Below, in pieces: positions 23,601-34,727 of a DNA stretch of 64,000 nt. The notes under the pieces were generated by a model. It made no database searches, was not told the DNA's origin, and worked only from the letters and a program-made list of their open reading frames with translations. The stretch spans positions 310,001-374,000 of the forward strand of contig JAQSEB010000139.1 in the NCBI GenBank assembly GCA_030063045.1, written 5' to 3'. The stretch's first letter is position 1. Each line of letters starts with the position of its first letter. Source of the DNA: Pratylenchus scribneri (taxonomy: Eukaryota > Nematoda > Chromadorea > Rhabditida > Pratylenchidae). The translations under genes were made by a program, and so were the position numbers.

Positions 23601-25492
23601 AAAGCGGACAAAAATTGGCGGAAAAAGAAATTTGATGGGAAGCACAGCTCCAGGAAAAGAAGAAGAGGATGAGGAAGGAAGAGGAATTGTGCATGGACCA
23701 ATTCTGCCAACAAAGGAATATCGTCGACTTTTGTAAATAATTTTTAAAAATTATTATTAAATGAAAATAATTAATTGCCGAAAAGATGATCCTAGACACC
23801 CAACTTATATTAAATCAATAGATCTCATCAATAACCATCAATTGATAATTGATTATATTTTGGCCTAGATTTAAAACCATTTCTAATTCTAACTTATAGT
23901 TTTGAACCATTAAACCAAAATGGGTTTAAACCGTTTAATACCCTTTAATTGTTGACCAAACCATTAAAAATTATATACCACATTCAATGCGTTTTGACCA
24001 GCTCTATTAAATTTTGGGTATATTTGGTTTAGGAATGTATTATAAATCCTTAAACTATTATAATTATTTTGTTACTCTTTTTCGGCAATTATAACTTTTC
24101 CGAGCAAAAAATTAATTATCAATTCAATTCCACCTTTTACAGGGAATTATCCCGCCGCAAATCGGCCAGTCCCGAATCCCAATGGAATGAGCAACATGAC
24201 CGCAGAAGGTGCCGTCACCCTTCTCGCTCACCCCAGCGGTCACCACGGAGGTCATCTCCCCGCCGCCGTACTCCACGACGAAATTCGCCAAGAAGACGTG
24301 AAACTGAACATGAAAGAAGGAAAAGAGGTAGTAGAAGTCGTTCCAGAGAACGAAATGAGAAAGGAGGAAGACGTCGAGATTCAAGGAATCGACGGAGAAG
24401 ACGTTCTTCCAGTACATCTGAATCGGAAAGTCCGGCGGCAAAACGCAAATCGAATGTAGAAGAGCCAAAGAAACGCGGCGGAAATGGGCAAAAAAGTGGA
24501 GAAAAGAGGGCAGAATCGCCGAAGAATCCAACAATGTCACCCAAATCTTCTTCATCCGAAACCGACGAATCCGATACCCCTTTGCGAATTCGCTCATCAA
24601 TGTCCGAATCGGAAAAGGAACGAATTGAGAGGGAGAACAGGAAACGACGCATTCGCCGTACCAAACGAAGCATTCGAGAACAGAATGCCGCGGCTAATCG
24701 GCAGAGGGCGAATTCAAATGGCGGAGGAGATGAGGCTGTCGAATCGGTACAAATATTTATTTTAATTTTTAATTATTTTTTTAATTTAATTATTTTTTAA
24801 TTATTTTTCTAAATTTAATTAATTTAATATTATTTTTCAATATTATTTTTTAATTTTTTAGCGCGCAGAGAAAGCAGCCAAAAAGTTACGAGCTCAAATG
24901 CAAAAAGTGTTGACCAAAACGGCTGCCCAACTCAAAGAGGAGGAGGAGCAGAGGCAACGGGAAATGGCACGAGAAAAACGGGTGAGTTAATTTTTTAATT
25001 TAGTTATTTATTAATTAATTAATAATTGGTTCGTAATTCTTCTTTTGAAAAATTATGAAATTTTTTACCTTAAGAAATTCGTAAAAGTGGGTTTTTATGG
25101 TCTCGGCATTAGTTTTAGAGCACAATTCGGATTAAAATTTAGACAAGGGTTTAAATTTCGGAGCATGGAAGGAAAATGGAAATAAAAAGGTGCCACTAAT
25201 ATTAAAATCGGATCCTACGACTCCCATATTTAAATACACATTTTAGGCTAAAAAATCTTCATTTTTTAAGAAATTAACATTTATTTTCGATTAAAATGGA
25301 ATAAATTTTTATTTTTTTCAGCAACGAGAGGAACAATTGTTGGAAGAATCCCGATTGTTGAGGCAAAGGGAACGGGAGAAGAGGAAAGAGCGCGAAAAGG
25401 AGAGGGAAAAACGCCATCGAGATCAAGATATTCCCTCCGGCGGAAATCATAGTAGCAGAAGAAGACGTCGATCATCCTCAAGCAATTCTTAA
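20654..25492 (+). CDS. clasrp: CLASRP (SWAP2-type) SR-related splicing regulator
   Basis: SR-like nuclear protein that binds CLK kinases and influences alternative splicing. Thirteen exons: 20654-20752, 21129-21226, 21269-21373, 21420-21602, 22006-22151, 22538-22641, 22691-22762, 22885-22922, 22968-23081, 23508-23732, 24143-24746, 24862-24981 and 25322-25492, giving 692 residues in frame. The N-terminal SWAP-type block is clear: MWHEARRQEKAVRHKMVDN, QVHG, HLD...AAESP, WQGDSNILIDRFDVRVHL and CEYERYR. Then come an acidic segment, ITSFGG, a long Arg/Ser-rich region (exon 11), LRAQMQKVLTKTAAQLKEEE and a charged Arg-rich tail ending in SSSSNS. Four of the twelve introns hold dispersed elements. 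Alternative splicing of this many short introns is plausible. Fourth gene of the probable operon. Confidence 0.92.
20792..21063. repeat. TIR element family 1 copy, inverted
   Basis: Complete copy in the first CLASRP intron, in opposite orientation to the copies at 21705 and 23795 in the same gene. Confidence 0.75.
21705..21975. repeat. TIR element family 1 copy
   Basis: Complete copy ending about 30 bases before the next CLASRP acceptor. Confidence 0.75.
22262..22480 (-). repeat. Pair of tRNA-like (box B) repeats
   Basis: Two tandem copies, read on the minus strand, contain AGGTCTCGGGTTCGAATCCG and AGGTCTCGGGTTCGAATCTA, a good polymerase III box B inside a GC-poor surround. Upstream of each is a degenerate GACCTCTCAY block. 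They cannot fold as real tRNAs. SINE- or pseudo-tRNA-type repeat in a CLASRP intron. Confidence 0.6.
23795..24070. repeat. TIR element family 1 copy
   Basis: Complete copy in the intron just before the large Arg/Ser-rich CLASRP exon. Confidence 0.75.
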
Positions 25493-25670
25493 GAAAGATG
25501 AAAATATAATTTTTTTGAAAAGTTAATTCATGTTTTTTTAATTTTAATTGGATAAAATTTAATTAATTTTACAAATAATGTGAATATTGGAACAATTTTT
25601 AATTTGTTGAATATTATTTTAATTTGCACATATTTTACTCATTTAATTTAATTAATTTTTTGAGTGCAAA

Positions 25671-27557
25671 ATGATTCGATATTTGCTGCCGAAGTTATCA
25701 AGCAATTTCACTCCAATCAGGTAGGTTCATTTTATTTTAATTAAAATGGGTTAATTGTTCAATGCTTCTCAATTTCAATTAATATACCGTCGAATCTTCC
25801 AAAATTGTTTCATAGACTAAAATGGATTTATTATTAAAATCCAAATTTCCGGTTTTTATTTGTATTCCTCAAAATTTTAGAAAGCATAAAAAATAATTTT
25901 TCGATGTAATTTTTTGACATATGTCACCTATTTTAATATTTTTGCAACCTAAAAATCTACTTCCAATTATTAGATTTAATAAATAATTTGAAAAATTAAA
26001 AGTTTAATATTAAATTTCATATTAGAATCATCAATCTTAAAATTAAAATAAAAAAAAAAAACAATTAAATTAATTTATACTTCATTTTTTTGTAGAAATT
26101 TCCATGCATCCCTGTTTCGACCATTCAAAAAGAAAAACACTAATGAAAGGGAACCACCACCATCATCAACTGGTGATGAGTCAACCCCAGCAGAGGAGGC
26201 TAATAAGCTAACAAAAATGCCCTTCAACACGAAAACTGCACCGGAAAAATTGGACAAGAAAAAGTTTGCCCGCGACAATTTCTATTTCATCGGCAGGAAA
26301 GGCGTAAAACTTGAGGAATTGGAGCGGGATGAACATGAAGGAGTGATTGGCGCAAACAGGTGGGAATTTATTAATTTTGTTTTTTATTAGAATTGCTCAA
26401 AGTTATCTTTTTAAAATTAGATGATCATTTTATTTCCACTTATTTTTTAATAATAATTCTTCGTAATTTCCTTTACAGTATGCTAGCTGTCAGTATTGAG
26501 CAATTGGACCGATATTTGCCCACAGTAGACACAATGAATCAATTGTTCGACGGAGTTCCCTACCATCAATTGCCCACTGTCTACATTCGAGCCGGCTATA
26601 CGAACACCATAATAGGATGCGTTGATGCAAAGGTGGGAAATTTAATTTAATATTTATGCATTTGAGAATTCTACTAATAATTAATAATGAAAAGTCTTTT
26701 GGAATGAAAAGAAAAAGTTCATTTGAGAATTCTACTAATAATTAATAATGAAAAGTCTTTTGGAATGAAAAGAAAAAGTTCATTTGAAGGTTTTATATAG
26801 AAAAGATTCGATTGGATGATGTTCAATCATCAGAACAACAAATTTTGGCGAACATTTTAAGAAAAACATTTTGGCGAACATTTTAAGAAAAACATTTTGG
26901 CGAACATTTTAAGAAAAACATTTTGGCGAACATTCTAAGAAAAACATTTTGGCGAACATTCTAAGAAAAACATTTTGGCGAACATTCTAAGAAAAACTTT
27001 TTGGCGAACATTTTAAGAAAAACATTTTGGCGAACATTTTAAGAAAAACATTTTGGCGAACAAATGGCGCAAATTTTAGTGCGGAAAGCGAAAGACTTTC
27101 TCGGAATACCGTACTTCTTCTGAGTATTGATCCTTTTATACATTTTAATACCCCTAATTTCTCATTTATTCCAATTCTCAATAATTTGAGACTAATTATA
27201 TCTGATTATAAATTGATTTGCAGGGTAACACAATCATGGTAACTTCTTCCGGCAAAGAGGGCTTCAAACATGCACAGAAGAAAACCACACAAACTGGAAT
27301 GGCAACCGGTGCTGCGGCTGCACTAAAAATCATTCGACGTGGTATCACAACTGTCCGTGTCATTGTGAAGGGAATTGGCCCGGGACGAATGACGGCCGTT
27401 AAGGCGATGGCTGTTGCTGGCATTAACGTCGTTTCAGTGAGTAAATTCGTATAAAATTTAAAATATTTGCTCTATAATTTATTCTGAAATTCAGATCACT
27501 GACAATACTCCGCTCCCGGAATTTGGTCCACGGCCGAGGAAGATTAGAAGAGTCTAA
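25671..27557 (+). CDS. mrps-11: Mitochondrial small-subunit ribosomal protein uS11m
   Basis: Component of the mitochondrial 28S subunit platform. Exons: 25671-25720, 26096-26359, 26479-26632, 27224-27436 and 27495-27557, giving 247 residues. The N-terminus (MIRYLLPKLSSNF) is basic and suits a mitochondrial presequence. The S11 domain occupies the C-terminal half: GNTIMVTSSGKEGFKHAQKK, VRVIVKGIGPGRMTAVKAM and the family-defining ITDNTPLPEFGPRPRKIRRV at the end. The N-terminal extension fits the mitochondrial paralogue rather than cytosolic uS11. Last gene of the probable operon. One intron is expanded by two tandem repeats. Confidence 0.93.
26659..26780. repeat. Direct tandem duplication, 2 x 61 bp
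   Basis: Two identical or near-identical 61-base copies beginning CATTTGAGAATTCTACTAAT, in a uS11m intron. The start of a third copy follows. Confidence 0.9.
26838..27065. repeat. Minisatellite, 26 bp unit
   Basis: About 8-9 copies of a unit containing AAACATTTTGGCGAACATTT, with T/C variation at one site. Same intron as the 61 bp duplication, which it follows directly. Confidence 0.9.
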
Positions 27558-28298
27558 TATTTTCGATTTTTTTTTGTTAATTTTAAATATTGTTCATAAA
27601 TTTCGAATAAATAAATAAAGGAATATTTTAAATAAAATTGAAATCAAAAATTACTCTTTTTAGTAAACCATTTGAATAATCAGAATGCGCATTTATTTAT
27701 GTGTTTACCCTTTTAAAATTTTCCACACAATTGAAGAAAACAAAAACATTTTCAATCATTATGTTGTTTTCTCCATTTTTAATCAAAAATCAAGGCCCAA
27801 AATAATCCCCTCGCCGTCCTTTGCACTCTTTAAAGAGATTTTCTAATTTAAAATTTTCCTTCCTTTTCGCCGACATCAATCGCGCACAACCCCCAGCCAA
27901 ATTCAGCCAATTCTAATCAAATGTCATTTTTTATTAATTAGACTAGTCTCCTCTCAAATTCATAAGGACGAAAAACTCGTTTTCCATTGGCCAATCCCCA
28001 ATATCCCCCACAACGACATTGATTGTCGAGAAAACTGCTGATGATGATGATCATTGGCAAGGGGGAGGAAATTTGCGCTCCGATGGGTTTTGGTCGCTCA
28101 CCTGCCGATTATGAAACTTTAAAGAGGGCAAAAGGGAAGGGGAACGGAAAAGAAACGGCCTAAAAAAGGGTTTAACCAAAGTAGGAAATCTCTTCGTCAA
28201 ATCAGTTAAAAATAATCACAAGTTCCCCCACATTTTCCTTCGATATTCCACATTTTTTTGATTGAATTGAAGAAAATATTCTACTTTTTTCGAATAAA
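27558..28298. other. Intergenic region, no gene seen
   Basis: Holds the AATAAATAAATAAAG polyadenylation-like stretch of uS11m near 27607 and a moderately GC-rich segment at 27800-28150 with AGTT/CCCC patches that could belong to the promoter of the next gene. No exon recognised. Confidence 0.5.
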
Positions 28299-29948
28299 AT
28301 GGGTCTAAAGGATTCATTGGTAAGTTCAATAAGGGTATTTTGCCTCCCTCTCTCATTGAATATTACCTAAAGGTATCGATGATGGGTGATTTCGTTGAGT
28401 TGCGCAGGAATCCGGATTTTCGAAGCAAAACTGAATTGGCCACCGCCGATGCCGATTCCGATTTGCCCGACCCGTTGAAATACAATCCGAATCGGCGCCA
28501 TTCCCTCCAAATCACATGCGGCACTGTACGTAAATTACAAATTAATTTAGGGAGGGATAAAAAATGACATAACAATATTTGAGACAATCCTTTTTTGATT
28601 CTTAGAATTTTAATTTGGGAAATAATCCATCTGGTTAATAATCCATCCGTTGAGAAAGGTTTTTGTTTTGTTAAAAAATTACTTCCAAGTTCCAATTTGA
28701 CTTACACATTGATGGATTTAATCTAATTCCATTTAAGCTAAATCCCCGATTTATATTGCCCAGAGGGCATTCATTCATTTATCGAATTCTGAATTTTTAA
28801 GCTACTTTTTCTCCAATTTCATTTAAGGTACATCTGATTCTGTTTTCTAATTCTTTAAGGCTATTTCCAATATATTCATAACTTAATAAAAATGGCCACT
28901 TCTGTTTAAGCACGACACCCAACCCGAAATGTTGGTCCATCAACGTACATTCTCGATCAATACCCAGAAAAAGCAACGTTCAATTCAACAAAAAAATAAA
29001 GCGGACAACGATGAAAGTGTTTCACTTCGGCAACAGCCGCTGTACAATCGACGAAGATATAAGCAGAGGAGGGCATCGGAACCAGTGAATTTGTTGGGCA
29101 TTGGCCTTTGGGCAAGGAACAGTGGCAAAAAGCAGGAGAAACAAAGTGGTGGGACATTTCATCAAAAAAGTGGGAGAGAAATTATTATTCAATTTGGATT
29201 GAATATTTCCAAAAATTAAAAAGAAAAAAGAAAAGCACGGGAAGCAAAATAGATGGATAAAATAGAATATTGCGCCTGTTTTGTGTTTTCGCTTAGAATA
29301 ATTCCGCCTGTTTTGTGTTTTCGCTTAGAATAATTCCGCCTGTTTTGTGTTTTCGCTTAGAATAATTCCGCCTGTTTTGTGTTTTCACTTAGAATAATTC
29401 CGCCTGTTTTGTGTTTTCGCTTAGAATAATTCCGCCTGTTTTGTGTTTTCGCTTAGAATAATTCCGCCTGTTTTGTGTTTTCACTTAGAATAATTCCGCC
29501 TGTTTTGTGTTTTCACTTAGAATAATTCCGCCTGTTTTGTGTTTTCGCTTAGAATAATTCCGCCTGTTCTGATTTGTAATTATAAATTAATTCAATCTGT
29601 TCTCATTTGTAATCAAAAACATTTTTCCTTTGATTAAAATTTTGATTCACAGGCACTGATGTCGATCAATCATCAGATCATTCCTCCATTCCACCTTCTC
29701 CTCCAATTACGGCATCGCCGGATGCTTCCTCTTCTGCTCCAGGCCGATCTCCGGCCCATTCCCTCTCCAAATCTGGCACATTTACTGGTCGCTTTTTTGC
29801 CCAGCAAAATCCAATTGAAGAAGCGGAAGAATTTGAAGAAATGGATGCTGGAAAAAGGCGGCAAAGTCAAGGCAAAAAACGGCCTTCACTTACAAATTTG
29901 ATTGACAATCAACAACAACAACGATTCACAACGGTGATTCGACTTTGA
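28299..29948 (+). CDS. Unrecognised 235-residue, Ser/Gln-rich protein
   Basis: Four exons: 28299-28319, 28373-28525, 28911-29148 and 29653-29948, all in frame with good splice sites. I do not recognise a family. The N-terminal half has MGLKDSL, VSMMGDFVELRRNPDF and DPLKYNPNRRHSLQITCG. The middle is basic and Gln-rich with PLYNRRRYKQRRASEPVNLL, where RRAS looks like a basophilic kinase site. Then comes a Ser/Pro-rich stretch, SGTFTGRFFAQQNPIEE, and a basic KRPSLTNLI segment near the end. The short, repeated Arg-x-x-Ser contexts suggest a phosphorylated, largely disordered cytoplasmic protein; that is inference. No signal peptide or membrane segment. The start was chosen as the first ATG with a good donor behind it. 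The third intron contains a minisatellite. Separate promoter likely: 741 bases upstream are free of genes. Confidence 0.7.
29270..29573. repeat. Minisatellite type A, 31-32 bp unit
   Basis: About 10 copies of a unit made of AATTCCGCCTGTTTTGTG followed by TTTTCGCTTAGAAT, in an intron of the unrecognised gene. A few units have TTTTCACTT. Confidence 0.95.
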
Positions 29949-30742
29949 TGGATGGAATGATGAACAAAATATGTGCAGAATTGTGGAGTGAAAATATCCA
30001 ATCATATTTTCCAAATTTTGATAATTTATATTAATTTGGATGTGTGTCAATTTGAATGCGAGAAGGGATAACATCCAAAAAATTTGTCCAAAAAAATTTT
30101 GAACCTTTTTAACTTAAATTCTTTTGAAATGCAAAAAATTCTTTTTTTTTCCGACGTAAAAATATTCTTTATTTCCTTGTGAATAAAATTTAAAAAGAAA
30201 CATTTGATTTTTTGATGAATTTGGAAAAACTAAAAATAAAAAAATTGGTATTTCTATTTTCGCAGAAGGCATTTGCATTTCCGAATTTTCCCATTTCTTA
30301 TTTTTCATTTGCATTTTCCAACGATGAATCTTTCCATTCTAAATTGTGGACATTTTCCTTCCATTTCTCCATCTAATTTTTTCTATTCTAGGCCATTCTT
30401 TCGAAAGGCCTATTTTTTGAGATCAACCGGCGTCCGGCGATGGATGATGATGACCTCTAAAGGGACCCTCTAATACCTTCATTTTTGGCCCAGATGAATG
30501 CAAAAGCAGGAATGAATAAATAGAAGGAAATGGAATCAATTCAGATGGGAATATGTTTATATGGCCTTTTAGTGTTGTTGCCTCTTATCGCCATTTAATA
30601 AAAACACATTATTCATTCACCATTCGCCGCCAACCGCCATTCCCATCGCTTCCTTTGTTACACCATTCCCATTTTTGTAATTTTAAGCCTTGATAAAAAA
30701 AATAAATAATTGTCTAATTGATCGAAATCATTGGCATTTGTA

Positions 30743-30967
30743 GAGTTTGTATCCCATTTTTGGTTGAAAAGAGAAAAGTGAATGAAGGATTTCCTAAAAG
30801 TTTTTTAGAAATAAAATTAAGTTTAGGGTCATTTTGGGATACCGGATAGGTAAGATGATATCCTATCCTTGAATGACTCTGAATAACCCTAACCTTAAAA
30901 AAATGACCCTTGGGGGATGGGACCTTCACTTTTCCCCCAAATCGACCCAAAAATGGAATACAAACTC
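30743..30967. mobile_element. TIR element, family with 42613 copy
   Basis: Ends GAGTTTGTATCCCATTTTTG and the inverted GAGTTTGTATTCCATTTTTG (19 of 20). Inside, TGACTCTGAATAACCCTAAC and the ATGACCC block resemble the element at 42613. Ends 41 bases before the ATG of the eIF4E-like gene, so it may lie in its promoter or 5'UTR. The rest of 29949-31008 shows no gene. Confidence 0.7.
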
Positions 30968-31008
30968 GACAACTACCCGTAATTGTTGGCCATCATTTAT
31001 CTATTCAA

Positions 31009-34000
31009 ATGAATTCACTACTCTCTGATAAATTTGGCTCACTTTCATTGGGCGGAACGCCGTCGGCATCATCAAAATGCTCACAAAAATGGCAACATTG
31101 GATTTATGATTGCAAGGATTTTCCAATCCATGAACATTTTTACATCAATAATCGCCCAAATGTTGATTGCCACTTTTGTGTTCGTTTGTTGCCTCTTATC
31201 ATCCAAAAATCCCATTTTTATAGTTGAAAGTCAAAAATTTAAAATCCTCTTCGCCACAATCCGAATTTGAATCAAAGGAAAACTTTTTGCGCTACATTGA
31301 AAAGGGTCGAAAATTTTGCAGTGTCAAGGCAATGAAAATTGTTGTAGAAAATGCCAAAGAAGGAATTTTGCCCAGTCAATTGGCCGAATATGTTTGTGAG
31401 TGTCTATTTATTCTTCTAAACCACCCATTCTACTTTTGGCATTAATTATGAATTGGGGTCCCAAATAATTATTTTTCATAAATTGTTTTCTGATGAGGTT
31501 TTCGAGTATGTTGAGCTCTAATTATGGATATCTATTTTTAATTAAAACTTTCTGGAATAGGCGGAATTCTTTCCGGTTGAAATTTTTAGGACAGGCGGAA
31601 TTAAAACTTAGTCAACCAGGCGGAATTATTTAAAACTTAGTCAACCAGGCGGAATTATTTAAAACTTAGTCAAACAGGCGGAATTATTTAAAACTTAGTC
31701 AACCAGGCGGAATTATTTAAAACTTAGTCAACCAGGCGGAATTATTTAAAACTTAGTCAACCAGGCGGAATTATTTAAAACTTAGTCAACCAGGCGGAAT
31801 TATTTAAAACTTAGTCAACCAGGCGGAATTATTTAAAACTTAGTCAACCAGGCGGAATTATTTAAAACTTAGTCAACCAGGCGGAATTATTTAAAACTTA
31901 GTCAACCAGGCGGAATTATTTAAAACTTAGTCAACCAGGCGGAATTATTTAAAACTTAGTCAACCAGGCGGAATTATTTAAAACTTAGTCAACCAGGCGG
32001 AATTATTTAAAACTTAGTCAACCAGGCGGAATTATTTAAAACTTAGTCAAACAGGCGGAATTATTTAAAACTTAGTCAAACAGGCGGAATTATTTAAAAC
32101 TTAGTCAAACAGGCGGAATTATTTAAAACTTAGTCAACCAGGCGGAATTATTTAAAACTTAGTCAACCAGGCGGAATTATTTAAAACTTAGTCAAACAGG
32201 CGGAATTATTTAAAACTTAGTCAAACAGGCGGAATTATTTAAAACTTAGTCAACCAGGCGGAATTATTTAAAACTTAGTCAACCAGGCGGAATTATTTAA
32301 AACTTAGTCAACCAGGCGGAATTATTTAAAACTTAGTCAAACAGGCGGAATTATTTAAAACTTTGTCAAACAGGCGGAATTATTTAAAACTTAGTCAAGC
32401 AGGCGGAATTAATTCTTTCCGCCGGTTAAAACATCTGCTTACTCATATGCTAAAATATGATAAAATATATGGAAAGTTCATCCTCAAAACCCCTGAAATC
32501 CCATAAAACTTTTTTGAAAAATTTTTGGGACATCAATCCATAATGCTAAGGATTACCCTGCTTTTTAAGTTTTCAATCGAAAATTGGGTGCTGCATTTTT
32601 CCGTGATGGCATCCCACCGAACAATGAACATCCATCGAATGCTTTGGGCGGAAATTTTCAACTTTTATTGCTTGGAACAACAGGGAATAAAAAATTGCTG
32701 GAAAAATTTGATAACATTTTCAACAAAATATTCGAAATGACTTTCAACGAATTGGAAATGGGCAAACAATGTGGCAATGCCATAAATGGCATTTTCATTC
32801 GTTGTGAGATTAATCCAGGAAAGAATATCAAACATGAGCTGACGGCTTACAATGATTCAACGAATTTGCCATTTATGATCAAAATTGAAATTTGGATTGG
32901 AAATAATTGGAATCAAGCAATTGTAGAGAAGGAATTAATTAAAAAAATCAAACCAATGGTGGAAATGGAATTAATTGACAAAATTGAACGCCAATTGAAA
33001 AAGCAAATTAAATTGTCACAAGGAATTTTGCGCGAATTCCAATATCATTTGGCTGATCGGCAACGGATTCGTCTTTGGCTCTTCGAATGCCGGGACAGAC
33101 CATTGCATAACACGGTCAACAACAAAAAATGCACGGGGAATGAATGCCAATATTGCGTATGTTTTTATTCATGGAAAGATTTTTTAGATGAAAAATGACT
33201 ACCGTATTTCCACTATTATTAGTTACCCAGGGGCTTATATTTTTGATAGACTCCAAAATACTAGAAAAGAATTATTTATTTTTTTTACTTTTTTCATCTT
33301 TAAAATTCTAGATAGCTTCTATTTGAGGGAGGGGACCAATTAGAGAAGAAATACGGTAGGCTCAATTTCCTCTTCAACGTTCAACCAGCAGTTGAATTCC
33401 TGGGACTGGGAGTGAATCGAGCTCTTATGAGAAATCATTGATGTACAGAATAAAAGAAACATTCCAATTTTACTGATTTTAGTATCAAATTAAAGAGCAG
33501 ACTTTTTGCTATTAAAAGATAATACTTTTATTTATTGGTAAAGAATTGATGAATTTATGGTCAAAAAACCACTGAATATTTCGGAAATCCATAATTAGGA
33601 TGATTTCAAATGGTTTTATGGATACAATTTCATCACTTTGGAATCAATCTAAATAAAATTAATACCTTTGGCTAGCCCCAACAGTCTACTTTTTAATTTG
33701 GTTCTAAAATCATCAAAAGTGGTTCAATCGTTTATGAGTATTTTAAAAACGGCGCCAAGTTCCCCGGCACATAGACTTTAACTTAAATGTCAATTTAATC
33801 CCAACCTACATTCCCCATTTTCCAGATTGAAGTGTCAAAGCATTTTGACGGCGCAGAATACCATTATGAATCATTCAAACACTGGAAAGATTATATTAAA
33901 GAAGATGAATTGATTCAAAGTCACAATTTGATGTTGAATGTCATTGAAAATAGCAAAGAGAAGATAATGCCAAGTTTTTTGGCCAAATCAATTTGTAAAA

Positions 34001-34476
34001 CGATTAATTAATTTTAAATTATCTTTATCTCATTAATTTCAGCTTTCAATCGAAAATTGGGCGCTGCATTCTTTCTGAATGGAATTGAACCCAACTATGA
34101 GCATCCAATTTGCGATGGAAATTTTCCATTTTTGTTTTATGGGACATCGGGAAATGATGAATTATTGGCCAAATTTGATCAAATTGTCAAAATGGTAATC
34201 GAAGATTGGACAAATTCGCCAAATCGAAATTCAATAAATGGCATTTTCCTATATTGCGAGATTAATCCAAATGAATACAAAGACAACAATAATCGAACAA
34301 ATTTGCCTTTCCTATTCAAATTGGAAGTGTGGATCCGGAATCATTTTGAGAAAGAGCACAACAAAATTAAATCGGCATTCATTGACAAAATTGTTGAGAA
34401 ATTGGAACAAATGAATTTGCCAACAATAAAATCTCCCAATTATATTTCGCATGAAAGTTTAATTAATCTTCTTTGA
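31009..34476 (+). CDS. Tandem eIF4E-like protein, two diverged domains
   Basis: Exons: 31009-31179, 31224-31395, 32570-33156, 33826-33994 and 34043-34476, giving 510 residues. Two copies of one domain lie head to tail: about 20-265 and 280-510. Matching landmarks are HWIYDCKDFP / LWLFECRDRP, VVENAKEGILPSQLAEY / VIENSKEKIMPSFLAKS, FNRKLGAAFFRDGIPPNNE / FNRKLGAAFFLNGIEPNYE, INGIFIRCEIN / INGIFLYCEIN and IEIWIGN / LEVWIRN. Both pairs of introns fall at the same place and phase, so the gene arose by internal duplication. The order resembles eIF4E: DGIEPMWE, ICGAVV and IAIWT blocks. The cap-stacking Trp of EPMWE is Tyr in domain 2 and Asn in domain 1, the following Glu stays, and the Trp of the IAIWT block stays in both. 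Ability to bind cap is therefore doubtful. Family call by eye; role unknown. Confidence 0.7.
31592..32411 (+). repeat. Minisatellite type B, 29 bp unit, in intron 2
   Basis: About 28 nearly identical units of CAGGCGGAATTATTTAAAAC followed by TTAGTCAAC. They vary mainly at CAACCAGG versus CAAACAGG. Makes up most of the 1174-base intron between exons 2 and 3 of the eIF4E-like gene. Confidence 0.97.
33200..33358. mobile_element. ACCGTATTT-ended MITE
   Basis: Starts TACCGTATTTC and ends GAAATACGGTA, a perfect 11 bp inverted end with TA at both tips. Lies in intron 3 of the eIF4E-like gene. Confidence 0.75.
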
Positions 34477-34727
34477 CTTAAAATCCAAGCAATTAAATGA
34501 TTGATTATATTGATTTTATTAACTATATCTCTCTCATTCTCTTCAATGAAATTAATCTTGATTTTATATTTTCATTTTATATGGAATAAAAATGAACTTT
34601 TCTTCCATTATTTTTCGCAATAATTTATTTTTTCGAAAGATGGGCCATCCAATCAACCCTAAAGTTCGCATTGTTGAGCGAAAAATTGTATACAAATAAA
34701 TCTGAAAAACTGACCTAGTTTTTCTAA

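Larger units (their letters stand above)
16206..27557 (+). other. Probable five-gene operon
   Basis: Ubiquitin-eS30, ataxin-3, MED28-like, CLASRP and mitochondrial uS11 run in one direction with 228, 305, 141 and 178 bases between stop and next start. These gaps match nematode operons processed by trans-splicing. Each downstream ATG has an AG within about 25 bases upstream. The products are mostly housekeeping, which also fits. Trans-splicing itself is not visible in DNA. Confidence 0.6.

Noticed and set aside
24124..24673. Minus-strand open frames of 152-158 codons
   Set aside because: They are the antisense of the Arg/Ser-rich CLASRP exon.
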